From positions 62,001 through 126,000 of the forward strand of contig NZ_VDMA02000017.1 of NCBI RefSeq assembly GCF_006334915.2: a stretch of 64,000 nucleotides of DNA. Direction: 5' to 3'. Made by a program: the position numbers and the translations under genes. Source of the DNA: Microbispora catharanthi. Its GTDB lineage: Bacteria; Actinomycetota; Actinomycetes; Streptosporangiales; Streptosporangiaceae. This document shows, piece by piece, positions 40,186-49,232 of this stretch (position 1 is the stretch's first letter; the number at the start of each line of letters is the position of its first letter). The notes beneath the pieces were generated by a model, which saw only the letters and a list, made by a program, of their open reading frames with translations, was not told the DNA's origin and did not search any database.

Positions 40186-42210
40186 TCAGGCGGTGAGCGG
40201 GAACCGGGCCTCGACGACCGTGCCGCCGGTGTCGGGGGCGGCGACCACGCAGCTTCCGCCCAGCTCGGCCGCCCGCTCGCGCATCGAGGACATGCCGACC
40301 CCCGCGCGCAGCCGGGCGGGCGGGCCGATGCCGTCGTCGGCGACCGTCACCCGTAGCTCGCCGCCGCCGTCCCCGGCCGGGGGACGTGTGACGCGGACCT
40401 CGACGCGGGTGGCCCGCGCGTGACGGCGCACGTTGTTCAGCGCCTCCTGCACGATGCGGTACACCGCGACCTCCACGGCGGCGGGCAGCCCGGCGAGATC
40501 GCCGTCCACCCCCACCGAGACGTCCTCGACGCCGTCCGTCCCCGCGGGCAGCGTCTCCTCCGCCAACGCCCGTACGGCTCCCTCCAGCCCCAGGTCGTCG
40601 AGCGCCGGGGGCCGCAGGCCGTACACGAGCTCGCGGATGTCGCCGGCCACCGCGTCCATGCCGACCCGCAGGTCCCGTAGCAGGTCGTCGGCGGTGTCCG
40701 GCGACTTGGCCAGGCTGATCCTGGCCAAGTTGATCGTCATCGCCATCGCCCCGAGCGTCTGGCCGAGCCCGTCGTGCAGGTCGCGGCGCAGCCGCCGGCG
40801 CTCCTCCTCGCGGGCGGCGAGGATGCGCTCGCGCGAGCGCTGGAGGTCGGCGGCCATCCGCACGGCATGGGCCACGTCGGCCACGTAGGGGAGCAGCGTG
40901 GAGAGCACCCGCTCGTCGTGGGCGGGGGCGAACCGCCGTGTTCCGGGCGGGCCGACGAGCAGCCGGCCCACCGGCTCGCCGTGCCAGACCAGCGGCACCT
41001 CGCGCGGCGACGGCCCGACCTGGCCGCTCTCGACGTATCGCGGCCTGCCGTCGGCGATCTCGACGGCGACCCCGTCCACGGCCAGGCCCTCGCGCACGAC
41101 CGTCACGACCGACGCGAGCGCCTCGCCGGGGTCGGCCCGCCGCACCTCCTGCGTCAGCCGCTCGGCGAGCAGCGCCGGATCGCCCACCCTGCCGTAGAGC
41201 GCGCGATCGACCACGCGCTGCAGGGCGCGGCGCAGCGGCTGGAAGAACGCACCGGCGAACAGCGCCGCCGCGAGCCCGCCCACCTGGTGGTACCCGGACA
41301 CGACCAGGCTGGAGACCGCCCCGGCCCCGAAGTAGACGGCGCTGATCGTGCCCAGGAGCCCGGCGGTGACGAACGTCCGGCTGATCACCGTGTCGATGCC
41401 GTACAGCCGGTAGCGCAGCACCGCGAAGAGGATTCCGAACGGGATGAGCGCCGTCCACAGCGTCGCGGGCAGCCACATCGCGGGGCCGAGCAGGTACAGC
41501 GCCACGTACACGGCGAAGATGGACAGCGGCCAGGCGATCTGCCGCCGCGTCACGGGATCGGCGCGCCGCAGCCGGAGCACGAGCGAGGCCAGCGCCGCCA
41601 CCACACAGACCTGGATCACGTACTGCAGGACGTTCCACGCCGTGCCGTAGTACGGGACGAGGCCTCTGACCTGCAGCGGGTTGTGGATCACCTCCGGCCA
41701 GTCGTACGCGGCAGGGTCGGGGTCGGGCCGCAGCAGGCCCAGGACGACCTCGGCGAGGGTGGCGACGGCGCCGGCGGCGACGACCACGCGCCAGCCGCGG
41801 GAGGGGAGCGACCCGGTGGGAGAGTAGAGCGGAACCATGACCGCCAGCAGCAGGCCCGACACCGCCCAGCAGATCAACTGGATGGCCCGGGCCGTGATGG
41901 CCGCTCCCATGTCGCCCTGCGAAGCCCAGTGGAACATCAGCGCCGTGAAGGCCACGTTGCCCGACCCCAGCAGGCCGCCCACGCAGATCAGCCAGGCCGT
42001 GCTGAGCCGGGGCCGCTGGGACACCAGGAACGCTCCCGTGAGCGGGAACGTGAGCGCGACGCCGAAGTCCGGCGTCAACGGCGGGTGCGGCTGCCACTCC
42101 GCGGGGATCCGGACCTGGACCAGCACCCCCACGAGGGTCAGGACCAGTGCCACGGCCGCCATCGCCCAGGCCACCGCCCGCACGGGAAAGGCAGGGGGGT
42201 TCTCGTCCAT
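40186..42210 (-). CDS. Multi-TM GAF sensor histidine kinase (copy 1)
   Basis: 674-aa kinase. The N-terminal third is a membrane domain of about ten helices (AWAMAAVALVLTLVGVLVQV; LICWAVSGLLLAVMVPLYSP; IPFGILFAVLRYRLYGIDTV). A GAF-like domain follows (VREGLAVDGVAVEIADGRPR; VPLVWHGEPVGRLLVGPPGT). The HisKA_3 box reads REEERRRLRRDLHDGLGQTL, and the HATPase part has VYRIVQEALNNVRRHARATR and GVGMSSMRERAAELGGS. ATG 42210 starts the membrane domain, 10 bases after CATAAT. The frame stays open far upstream by chance. It is adjacent to the SARP-receiver hybrid, its likely partner, and a clear paralogue of the kinase at 44497. Confidence 0.93.
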   Translation of the reverse strand: MDENPPAFPVRAVAWAMAAVALVLTLVGVLVQVRIPAEWQPHPPLTPDFGVALTFPLTGAFLVSQRPRLSTAWLICVGGLLGSGNVAFTALMFHWASQGDMGAAITARAIQLICWAVSGLLLAVMVPLYSPTGSLPSRGWRVVVAAGAVATLAEVVLGLLRPDPDPAAYDWPEVIHNPLQVRGLVPYYGTAWNVLQYVIQVCVVAALASLVLRLRRADPVTRRQIAWPLSIFAVYVALYLLGPAMWLPATLWTALIPFGILFAVLRYRLYGIDTVISRTFVTAGLLGTISAVYFGAGAVSSLVVSGYHQVGGLAAALFAGAFFQPLRRALQRVVDRALYGRVGDPALLAERLTQEVRRADPGEALASVVTVVREGLAVDGVAVEIADGRPRYVESGQVGPSPREVPLVWHGEPVGRLLVGPPGTRRFAPAHDERVLSTLLPYVADVAHAVRMAADLQRSRERILAAREEERRRLRRDLHDGLGQTLGAMAMTINLARISLAKSPDTADDLLRDLRVGMDAVAGDIRELVYGLRPPALDDLGLEGAVRALAEETLPAGTDGVEDVSVGVDGDLAGLPAAVEVAVYRIVQEALNNVRRHARATRVEVRVTRPPAGDGGGELRVTVADDGIGPPARLRAGVGMSSMRERAAELGGSCVVAAPDTGGTVVEARFPLTA

Positions 42211-42281
42211 CCTGCGAAGGATTATGTCCTGTCCCGTTCCGTCCTGACCAGGAAACGGCCAGCGCGTGAGTCCCTGCCGAC

Positions 42282-43460
42282 CTAGACCGTCTGGGCGGCG
42301 CGGCGGCGGACGGCGCGGCCGATGAGGAGCTGGCCCGCCGCCGCGAGCAGGCCGAGGCCGCCGAACAGGGGCCACACCAGCCCGGGGGCGGCGGCCAGCA
42401 GCCGGGTGCCCACCAGGGGAGCGAGCAGGGAGCCGGCCGACCAGGCCAGGCCGTACAGGCCCGAGTAGCGCCCGCGCAGGTGGGGCGGCGCGAGCGTCGC
42501 GACGATCGCCCCGGGGATCCCGGCCGTGAGCACCTCGCCGAGCGTCCAGACGGCCACGGCCGCCGCGTGCCCGGCCGCCGACGACACCAGCGAGGTCAGC
42601 GCGAACCCGAGCCCGACGAGCGCGAACCCGGCCGCGAGCACCCTGGACGGGTCGAACCTGGCCAGCCACGAGTTCGTGAGCGGCTGGACGACCACGATCA
42701 GCAGGCCGTTGACCGCCATCGCCATGCCGTACGCGCTCGTCGGCAGCGTGCTGTACGCCTGCAGGTAGACCAGCGCGTATGCCAGGTTGCCCAGCACGAA
42801 GGCCAGCATGAGGCGGTCGCGCAGGACGTCGGCGAACCGGCCGGGCTGCGCGTCCTCGCGGACCGGGCGGGTCTCCGGGATCGCCCGCCACACGAGGAGG
42901 CCGAAGATCAGGCAGGTGACGGCGTCCACCCAGAACAGCACCGTGAAGCCCGAACGGGCGAGCCAGCCGCCGGCCACCATGGCGACCGAGAAGCCGAGGT
43001 TGATGGCCCAGAACAGCAGCCCGAACGCCCGGGGCCGGTCCTCCGGCGCCACCAGGTCGGCGACGATCGCCTGCGACGCCGGCCGGTAGGCGTCCACCAC
43101 GATGCCCAGCACGAGCATGCCCACGACGAGCCCCGGCACGCTGGTCGTGTAGCCGAGCGCGATCATGGTGACGGCCGTGGCGACCATGCCGCCCGTGAGC
43201 GTGACCCGGCGCCCGAGGCGGTCGGCCAGCCATCCGGCGACCGGCTGCGACAGCAGCGATCCCACGCCGAACATCGTCATGACCAGCCCGGCGGTGGCGA
43301 GGGAGACGCCGCGCGCCTGCGTGAGGTAGATGCCGATGAACGGCTCCACCATCGTGCCGAGCCGGTTGACGAACGATCCGCCGAACAGCACCCAGAACGG
43401 ACGGGGCAGGCCGCCGACCTTCGACTGGATGAAGCCGGTCCTGCTGATCACAGTGGTCAC
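42282..43460 (-). CDS. MFS transporter, drug-efflux (DHA1) type
   Basis: 392-aa 12-helix transporter. Motif A is present as AGWLADRLGRRVTLTGGMVA; helix 1 starts FWVLFGGSFVNRLGTMVEPF; a second-half motif reads SWLARFDPSRVLAAG. Probably an exporter; the substrate is unknown. GTG 43460 is chosen because GGGTGG lies 5 bases upstream; in-frame GTG 43469 and ATG 43493 are alternatives. It is divergent from an ArsR-type regulator whose start is 73 bases away, the usual arrangement for a regulated efflux pump. Confidence 0.88.
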   Translation of the reverse strand: MTTVISRTGFIQSKVGGLPRPFWVLFGGSFVNRLGTMVEPFIGIYLTQARGVSLATAGLVMTMFGVGSLLSQPVAGWLADRLGRRVTLTGGMVATAVTMIALGYTTSVPGLVVGMLVLGIVVDAYRPASQAIVADLVAPEDRPRAFGLLFWAINLGFSVAMVAGGWLARSGFTVLFWVDAVTCLIFGLLVWRAIPETRPVREDAQPGRFADVLRDRLMLAFVLGNLAYALVYLQAYSTLPTSAYGMAMAVNGLLIVVVQPLTNSWLARFDPSRVLAAGFALVGLGFALTSLVSSAAGHAAAVAVWTLGEVLTAGIPGAIVATLAPPHLRGRYSGLYGLAWSAGSLLAPLVGTRLLAAAPGLVWPLFGGLGLLAAAGQLLIGRAVRRRAAQTV

Positions 43461-43481
43461 GGCGTCCACCCTTGGACAATG

Positions 43482-43491
43482 GGGACGTCCC
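43482..43491. promoter_or_regulatory. Palindrome between the MFS and ArsR genes
   Basis: GGGACGTCCC, a perfect 10-base palindrome within ATGGGGACGTCCCAT (43480-43494), in the 73-base divergent promoter. Candidate ArsR-type operator. Confidence 0.45.
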
Positions 43492-43533
43492 ATGCCAATC
43501 TTTTAGCCCTGGCTGAAACATGGGGGGACGGCC

Positions 43534-44496
43534 GTGGCGGTGGAGTGGCGGTTCACGCCGGAGGACGTGGCGCGGCTGCGCTTCGCGTTCTCCCCGATGT
43601 GGGAGCTTGTCGCCAGCCTCCGGGTGCTGCGCGCCCCCGGCCGTCACTCGCTGCACCTGCCGTGGCTGCGGGCCGTACGGCCGCGCCTGCGTGAGGTGGA
43701 TCTCAGGGATCTGTTCGCGCTGGTCCCGGTGAGCGGCTACATACCCGACTTCCTCACCCCGCCGCCCGACACCCCGCTGCCGGACTTCGCCGCCGAGCTG
43801 GAGCGGGTGCGCGCCACGCCGCCCTCCACGGCGTACGAGGAGATGGTGTGGGTGCAGACGCCGGATCCCGCGGCGCTGCGGCGGTTCGCCGACGACCCGG
43901 CGGAGGGCGTGCGGCGGGTGGCCGGCCAGCTGCGGGAGTACTGGACGGTCGCGTTCGAGGAGTTCTGGCCCGGGATCCGCGCGCTGCTGGAGGCCGACGT
44001 CATGTGGCGGGCCCGCACGCTGGCGGCCGGGGGAGTGCGCGAGCTGTTCGCCGACCTGCATCCGGGCGTCGCCTGGCACGGCGACCGGCTCGTCACGGCC
44101 AAGAGCTGCGACTATGACGGCGACCTCGGCGGGGACGGCCTCGTCCTCGTGCCGAGCGCCTTCTCCTGGCCGGAGGTCTGGGTGATGTACGAGCCGTACC
44201 TGCCGATGCTGTGCTACCCGGCGCGGGGCGTCGGGACGCTGTGGTCGGACGGCACGCCCTGCACGCCGGAGGCGCTGGCCGCGCTCATCGGCCGCACCCG
44301 GGCGCAGGTGCTCACCGCGCTGGCCGAGCCCGGCTCGACCACCGGGCTCGCCCGGCGGCTGGGCCTCACGCCGGGCGCGGTCAGTCAGCACCTCGCCGTG
44401 CTGTCCGACGCGGGCCTGGTGGCGCGGCGGCGGCTCGGCCGCGAGGTGCTCTACCGGCGGACACCCGTCGGAGAGTCGCTCGCCGCCGTCTGCTGA
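43534..44496 (+). CDS. ArsR-family regulator with DUF5937 domain
   Basis: 320-aa regulator. Residues 1-230 form the DUF5937-type region (VEWRFTPEDVARLRFAFSPM; WELVASLRVLRAPGRHSLHL; VLVPSAFSWPEVWVMYEPYL). The C-terminal winged helix reads AEPGSTTGLARRLGLTPGAV, SQHLAVLSDAGLVARRRLGR, EVLYRRTP. This layout is common in actinobacteria for regulators divergent from an MFS exporter, as here. The ligand is unknown. Its stop codon directly abuts the stop of the converging second kinase (44497), with no bases between. Confidence 0.9.
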   Translation: MAVEWRFTPEDVARLRFAFSPMWELVASLRVLRAPGRHSLHLPWLRAVRPRLREVDLRDLFALVPVSGYIPDFLTPPPDTPLPDFAAELERVRATPPSTAYEEMVWVQTPDPAALRRFADDPAEGVRRVAGQLREYWTVAFEEFWPGIRALLEADVMWRARTLAAGGVRELFADLHPGVAWHGDRLVTAKSCDYDGDLGGDGLVLVPSAFSWPEVWVMYEPYLPMLCYPARGVGTLWSDGTPCTPEALAALIGRTRAQVLTALAEPGSTTGLARRLGLTPGAVSQHLAVLSDAGLVARRRLGREVLYRRTPVGESLAAVC

Positions 44497-46584
44497 TCAC
44501 CCCAGGTCGGGTGGCGCGGGCACGGCGGGCAGCCGGGCCGTGACCGTCGTGCCGCGGCCGGGTTCGGAGGTGACGGCGCAGGTGCCGCCCAGCTCGGCCG
44601 CCCGCTCGGCCATCGAGCTCATGCCCACGCCCGACCTGCGGCCCGGCGGCAGTCCCACGCCGTCGTCGGTCACGACGACCCGCAGCTCGCCGTTCCTGTG
44701 CAGGACCACCCGCACCCGCCGGGCCCGCGCGTGCTTGCGTACGTTGGTCAGCGCCTCCTGCACGATCCGGTAGGCCGCCACCTCCACGGCGGCGGGCAGC
44801 CCGGTCATGTCCCCGGTCACCTCGACCTCCGCGACCGACTCCCCGCCGGCGGCCAGGCCGGGGCGCGCCTCCTCCGCCAGGGCCCGTACGGCTCCCGCCA
44901 GCCCCAGATCGTCGAGCGCGGGCGGACGCAGGCCGTACACGAGCTGGCGGACGTCGGCGGTGACGCTGTTCATGCCCTCGCGCAGGTCCCGCAGCAGGGT
45001 GTCGGCCGTCTCCGGGGACCGTTCCAGGCTGCGGCGCGCCATGTTGATCGTCATCGCCATCGACGCCAGCGTCTGCCCGAGCCCGTCGTGCAGGTCGCGG
45101 CGCAGCCGCCGCCGCTCCTCCTCCCGGGCCGTCAGGATGCGCTCGCGGGAGCGCTGCAGCGCGGTGGTCAGCGACACCGTGTGCGCGGCGTCGGCGACGT
45201 ACGGCGCCAGCACCGCGATCACGCGCTCGTCGTGGGCGGCGGGGAAGCGGCGTCCGCCCGGCGGGCCGATGAGCAGGCGGCCGACCGGCTCGCCGTGCCA
45301 GACCAGGGGCACCTCCCGCGCCACGGGCCCGGGCCGCCCGCTCGCCGTGACCGTCCCGTCGATCTCCACCGCTATGCCCGTGACCGACAGGCCCTCGCGC
45401 AGCACCTCCAGGGCGGCCAGCAGGGCGTGCGCGGGGTCGGCGTGCTGCAGCCGCCGCCGCAGCCCGGCGGCGAGCGCGAACGGGTCGCCGCCCCTGCCGT
45501 ACAGCGCGCGGTCGACGAGGCGCTGCAGGCCGCCCCGGATCGGATGGAAGAACGCCCCGGCGAACAGGGCCGCGGCCAGGCCGGCGAACCGGTCGACGCC
45601 GGACAGGATCAGGCTGGAGCCCGCCCCGACGAGCACGTAGACGGCGGCCACGACGCCGACCAGGCCCGCCCCGACGAGGGCCCTGCTGATCAGCGTGTCG
45701 ATGCCGTACAGCCGGTAGCGCAGCACGGCGACCGCGATCGCGGCCGGCACCAGCGGGAGCGTGAGCGAGGCGGTCCACCAGACCGGATAGCCGATCACCC
45801 ACGGGATCACCACCCCGGCCATGGCCACCAGGGGCCACAGGATCTGGCGGCGCTCGATCCCGTCGGCCCGGTTGAAGCGGACGACGAGCGAGGAGAACGC
45901 CAGCGCCATGCCCACCGCGACGACCGTGTGCATCACCTGCCGGGTGCCCTGGTAGTACGGCGCGAAGGCCGCCACCTCCAGCGCGTTGTAGCCGGTGCGC
46001 ACGCTCGACGGGGCGATCAGCGAGCACAGCCAGTCGAGGGCGAGGGCCGTGGCGGTCACGCCCCCGGGCACGCACCACCGCTTGGACAGGATGCGCCCGG
46101 TGGGGTAGAGCAGCGGCAGCAGCACGCCGAGCGCGTACGTCGTGAGGTTCCACACGCCGTCGGCGAACACCCAGAGCGGGTGGACCAGCGGATGGCCGCC
46201 GCTGTGGACGAGCAGGGTCGCCGTGTTGGCGGCGAGGATGTTGGCGGCCGAGCCCAGGCCGCCCAGGCACAGCAGCCAGCCGAGCAGCAGCCGGGGCCGC
46301 GAGATCACCAGCAGCGCGCCGAAGATCGGGAACGTGGTGCCCGCCACGTCCTCGGGCGCGAACGGCAGCGGCGTGTAGGGAGCGTCGGGCAACTGGGCGG
46401 TCACCCAGATGTCGGCGAGCTCCAGGCAGATCGCCACGCCCGCGATCGCCATCGCGACGGCGGGCCCGAACGCCCGCACCCGGCCCGGCCAGTCGAGCGC
46501 CCGCAGCCGCAGGAGCCGGGGTTCCGCGGAGTCGAGCAGCGGTCGTGCCACGGACGTGGGCTCCTTCGGGTTGTGCACCGGCAT
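44497..46584 (-). CDS. Multi-TM GAF sensor histidine kinase (copy 2)
   Basis: 695-aa paralogue of the kinase at 40186. It has about ten N-terminal helices (AVAMAIAGVAICLELADIWV; LGVLLPLLYPTGRILSKRW; IAVAVLRYRLYGIDTLISRA), a GAF-like domain with the near-identical VPLVWHGEPVGRLLIGPPGG, the HisKA_3 box REEERRRLRRDLHDGLGQTL (same as copy 1), N box AYRIVQEALTNVRKHARARR and G box GVGMSSMAERAAELGGT. ATG 46584 lies 6 bases after TACCCT, suggesting a leaderless mRNA; GTG 46614 is the alternative. No response regulator adjoins it, so it may share the hybrid regulator with copy 1. Confidence 0.92.
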   Translation of the reverse strand: MPVHNPKEPTSVARPLLDSAEPRLLRLRALDWPGRVRAFGPAVAMAIAGVAICLELADIWVTAQLPDAPYTPLPFAPEDVAGTTFPIFGALLVISRPRLLLGWLLCLGGLGSAANILAANTATLLVHSGGHPLVHPLWVFADGVWNLTTYALGVLLPLLYPTGRILSKRWCVPGGVTATALALDWLCSLIAPSSVRTGYNALEVAAFAPYYQGTRQVMHTVVAVGMALAFSSLVVRFNRADGIERRQILWPLVAMAGVVIPWVIGYPVWWTASLTLPLVPAAIAVAVLRYRLYGIDTLISRALVGAGLVGVVAAVYVLVGAGSSLILSGVDRFAGLAAALFAGAFFHPIRGGLQRLVDRALYGRGGDPFALAAGLRRRLQHADPAHALLAALEVLREGLSVTGIAVEIDGTVTASGRPGPVAREVPLVWHGEPVGRLLIGPPGGRRFPAAHDERVIAVLAPYVADAAHTVSLTTALQRSRERILTAREEERRRLRRDLHDGLGQTLASMAMTINMARRSLERSPETADTLLRDLREGMNSVTADVRQLVYGLRPPALDDLGLAGAVRALAEEARPGLAAGGESVAEVEVTGDMTGLPAAVEVAAYRIVQEALTNVRKHARARRVRVVLHRNGELRVVVTDDGVGLPPGRRSGVGMSSMAERAAELGGTCAVTSEPGRGTTVTARLPAVPAPPDLG

Positions 46585-46761
46585 GCCGGGAGGGTAGGGC
46601 GCGCGGGTCGACACCCGATCAACGCCGGATCAACAGCAACGACGACCCCGCCATGGGTTTTGTTCGCTGTGATCTACGTCACCTGATCCACCCGTCCCTC
46701 CGGGCGCCGTAGCCGTCCCAGGTCCGCTGTGATCCCCAGGACAGCCGGCTCACACTCCCTC

Positions 46762-46777
46762 GTAACCCCTGTGAAAC
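46762..46777 (+). promoter_or_regulatory. GlnR-type half-site upstream of glnA2
   Basis: GTAAC-CCCTGT-GAAAC fits the actinobacterial GlnR a-b site (gTnAC-n6-GaAAC) at every specified position, 54 bases upstream of the TTG start. The second a-b site expected at a 22-base interval is not recognisable (CACAC at 46751-46755 is only a weak match), so it is a single half-site. Confidence 0.5.
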
Positions 46778-46830
46778 ACTCAGGAGGCAGACTGGTAGGC
46801 GACCAGACCTGTAACTCCGTGAGGTACGCC

Positions 46831-48192
46831 TTGGACCGCCAGCAGGAATTCGTCCTCCGCACGCTCGAAGAGCGAGACATCCGGTTCATCCGGCTGTGGT
46901 TCACCGACGTGCTCGGTTTCCTGAAGTCGGTGGCGATCGCGCCGGCCGAGCTGGAAGGCGCCTTCGCCGAGGGCATCGGCTTCGACGGCTCGGCGATCGA
47001 GGGCTTCTCGCGGGTCTACGAGTCGGACATGCTGGCCAAGCCCGACCCGTCGACGTTCCAGATACTGCCGTGGCGCAGTGAGTCGCCGGGCGCCGCCCGC
47101 ATGTTCTGCGACATCCTGATGCCGGACGGCTCGCCGTCGCACGCCGACCCGCGCTTCGTGCTCAAGCGGACGCTGGCCAAGGCGGCCGACATGGGCTTCA
47201 CGTTCTACACCCACCCCGAGGTGGAGTTCTTCCTGCTGCGCAACCGGCCGGAGAAGGGCGACAGGCCCCAGCCCATCGACGAGGGCGGCTACTTCGACCA
47301 CACTCCGCACAGCGCGGGCCACGACTTCCGCCGCAACGCGATCATGATGCTGGAGTCGATGGGCATCTCGGTGGAGTTCAGCCACCACGAGGGCGCGCCG
47401 GGCCAGCAGGAGATCGACCTCCGCTACGCCGACGCGCTGACCACGGCCGACAACATCATGACGTTCCGGCTGGTCATGAAGGAGGTGGCGCTGGAGCAGG
47501 GCGTGTGGGCCTCGTTCATGCCCAAGCCGTTCACGGACTACCCCGGGTCCGGCATGCACACGCACATGTCGCTGTTCGAGGGCGACCGCAACGCCTTCTA
47601 CGAGCCCGGCGCCGACTACCAGCTCTCCAAGATCGGCCGGTCGTTCATCGGCGGCCTGCTCCGGCACGCGGCCGAGATCACCGCCGTGTGCAACCAGTGG
47701 GTCAACTCCTACAAGCGGCTGTGGGGCGGCGCCGAGGCGATCGCCGGGGCCGGCGGCGAGGCCCCCGCGTACATCTGCTGGGGGCACAACAACCGCTCCG
47801 CGCTCGTGCGCGTGCCCATGTACAAGCCGCACAAGGGCGGCTCGACCCGCATCGAGTTCCGGTCGGTCGACTCCTCCTGCAACCCCTACCTCGCCTTCGC
47901 CGTCATCCTGGCCGCCGGGCTGAAGGGCATCGAGGAGGGGTACGAGATGCCGCCGGGCGCCGAGGACGACGTGTGGGCGCTGACCAGCGCGGAGCGGCGG
48001 GCGCTCGGCATCCAGCCGCTGCCCCAGTCGCTGGACGAGGCGATCGCGGCGATGGAGCACAGCGAGCTGGTCGCCGAGACGCTGGGCGAGCACGTCTTCG
48101 ACTACTTCCTGCGCAACAAGCGCGCGGAGTGGCAGGATTACCGCCGACAGGTGACCGAGTACGAACTCGGCCGCTACCTGCCCGTGCTCTGA
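46831..48192 (+). CDS. glnA2: Glutamine synthetase-like enzyme GlnA2 (gamma-glutamyl ligase)
   Basis: 453-aa type I glutamine-synthetase-fold enzyme. It closely follows Mycobacterium GlnA2: DRQQEFVLRTLEERDIRF, GIGFDGSAIEGFSRVYESDM, YTHPEVEFFLL (metal Glu), FSHHEGAPGQQEIDLRYADA, MPKPFTDYPGSGMHTHMSLF and the ATP/Glu loop WGHNNRSALVRVPMYKPHKG, SRIEFRS-type Arg. In Streptomyces the homologue glutamylates polyamines rather than ammonia, so the true substrate may be putrescine-type amines. TTG 46831 is chosen because it aligns with the Mycobacterium N-terminus and has GAGG 7 bases upstream; GTG 46819 is possible. It lies 5.3 kb upstream of glnE, near which GlnA2 is found in mycobacteria too. Confidence 0.95.
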   Translation: MDRQQEFVLRTLEERDIRFIRLWFTDVLGFLKSVAIAPAELEGAFAEGIGFDGSAIEGFSRVYESDMLAKPDPSTFQILPWRSESPGAARMFCDILMPDGSPSHADPRFVLKRTLAKAADMGFTFYTHPEVEFFLLRNRPEKGDRPQPIDEGGYFDHTPHSAGHDFRRNAIMMLESMGISVEFSHHEGAPGQQEIDLRYADALTTADNIMTFRLVMKEVALEQGVWASFMPKPFTDYPGSGMHTHMSLFEGDRNAFYEPGADYQLSKIGRSFIGGLLRHAAEITAVCNQWVNSYKRLWGGAEAIAGAGGEAPAYICWGHNNRSALVRVPMYKPHKGGSTRIEFRSVDSSCNPYLAFAVILAAGLKGIEEGYEMPPGAEDDVWALTSAERRALGIQPLPQSLDEAIAAMEHSELVAETLGEHVFDYFLRNKRAEWQDYRRQVTEYELGRYLPVL

Positions 48193-48209
48193 CGGAGATC
48201 ACTCCGTCA
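48190..48209 (+). terminator. Hairpin starting at the glnA2 stop codon
   Basis: TGACGGAG-ATCA-CTCCGTCA, a perfect 8-bp stem with a 4-base loop; its first three bases are the stop codon. Confidence 0.65.
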
Positions 48210-48352
48210 CCGCGGTGTTACAGCCCGCAAATCTTTCTGACACTCCCGTCTGTTTGGCTGGTCCCTACGCCGGAACAGTAAAATCGGTTCACTTGTTACG
48301 ACTTTTACGGGTGAGCCGTATCAAGACGTGACTCAGGGAGGGCGTGGGCCAT

Positions 48353-49111
48353 ATGACGGCGGCTGCGGGGCTGCAGACCGTTCTGACCGTACCGAAGCGT
48401 TTCCGGGGACCCGAGGGCACCGCCAACGGCGGCTGGATCGCGGGCACCCTCGCCGGCACGCTGACCGGGGGCGGTCACGACTCGCCGGTGGAGGTCACCC
48501 TTCGTAAACCGGTCCCGCTGGAGACCGCCCTGTCGGTCGAGCACGTCGGCAACGCCGTCGTCCTCAGTCAGGGCGACGAGCACCTCGTCGAGGCGATTCC
48601 CGTCGCCGAGACGCTGACGCCGCCGCCGTTCGTGCGGTTCACCGACGCGGCCCGCGCGGAGGCGGGCTTCCCCGGCAGGCACGGCCACGCGATCGCGGGC
48701 TGCTTCGCCTGCGGGCTGCGCGAGCCGGGCGACGGGCTGCGCATCTTCCCCGGCCCGGTGGAGGATCCCGCGGAGGGCGGCGAGCTCGTGGCCGCCGGCT
48801 GGCGGGTGCCGTTCAACGTCACCGACGAGCAGGGCGTGGTCCCCGACTCGATCGTCTGGGCGGCGCTGGACTGCGCCACCGGATGGGCGCACTACCGCAG
48901 CTTCCCGGACCGGCGGCCCATCCAGCCTCCGCTGCTCGGGCGGCTGACCGGGCAGGTGTTCCGCCGGGTCTACCCGATGGGCCGATACTCGGTCGTGGCC
49001 CGGGCGGAAGGCCGCGACGGCCGCAAGCTGTTCGGCACGAGCGCGGTCTACGAGGTGGACGGCGCGCTCGTCGCCGCCGCCAAGGCGACCTGGATCCTGC
49101 CCCGCCAGTGA
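48353..49111 (+). CDS. Hotdog-fold thioesterase-like protein
   Basis: 252-aa cytoplasmic protein. The sequence splits into two hotdog-like halves: FRGPEGTANGGWIAGTLAGT with VEVTLRKPVPLETALSVEHV in the first, and VPDSIVWAALDCATGWAHYR with PLLGRLTGQVFRRVYPMGRY in the second. The linker has the Cys pair of AGCFACGLREPGDGLRIFPG, characteristic of this actinobacterial group. Likely an acyl-CoA thioesterase or acyl-binding protein; no catalytic Asp/Glu can be assigned with certainty. ATG 48353 has GGGAGGG about 10 bases upstream. Its 150-base upstream region is AT-richer than its surroundings, with TAAAAT at 48279. Confidence 0.78.
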   Translation: MTAAAGLQTVLTVPKRFRGPEGTANGGWIAGTLAGTLTGGGHDSPVEVTLRKPVPLETALSVEHVGNAVVLSQGDEHLVEAIPVAETLTPPPFVRFTDAARAEAGFPGRHGHAIAGCFACGLREPGDGLRIFPGPVEDPAEGGELVAAGWRVPFNVTDEQGVVPDSIVWAALDCATGWAHYRSFPDRRPIQPPLLGRLTGQVFRRVYPMGRYSVVARAEGRDGRKLFGTSAVYEVDGALVAAAKATWILPRQ

Positions 49112-49150
49112 CCCGGCCCTGCCGGTGATGCCGCCCTGCCGCACGTGACA

Positions 49151-49168
49151 CCGGGGTACACGCCCCGG
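49151..49168. terminator. Hairpin between convergent thioesterase-like and patB genes
   Basis: CCGGGG-TACACG-CCCCGG, perfect 6-bp stem and 6-base loop. Confidence 0.55.
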
Positions 49169-49232
49169 AGGTTGACGCGGCGCCGGCCGGATGGCCGCGG
49201 AGATTCTCGACCACCGGCCGGCGGAGCCTCGC

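Noticed and set aside
40186..44391. Continuous 1401-codon minus-strand frame
   Set aside because: Only 40186-42210 is kinase sequence; the rest is an open shadow frame over the MFS and ArsR genes. GC-rich DNA leaves such frames open by chance.
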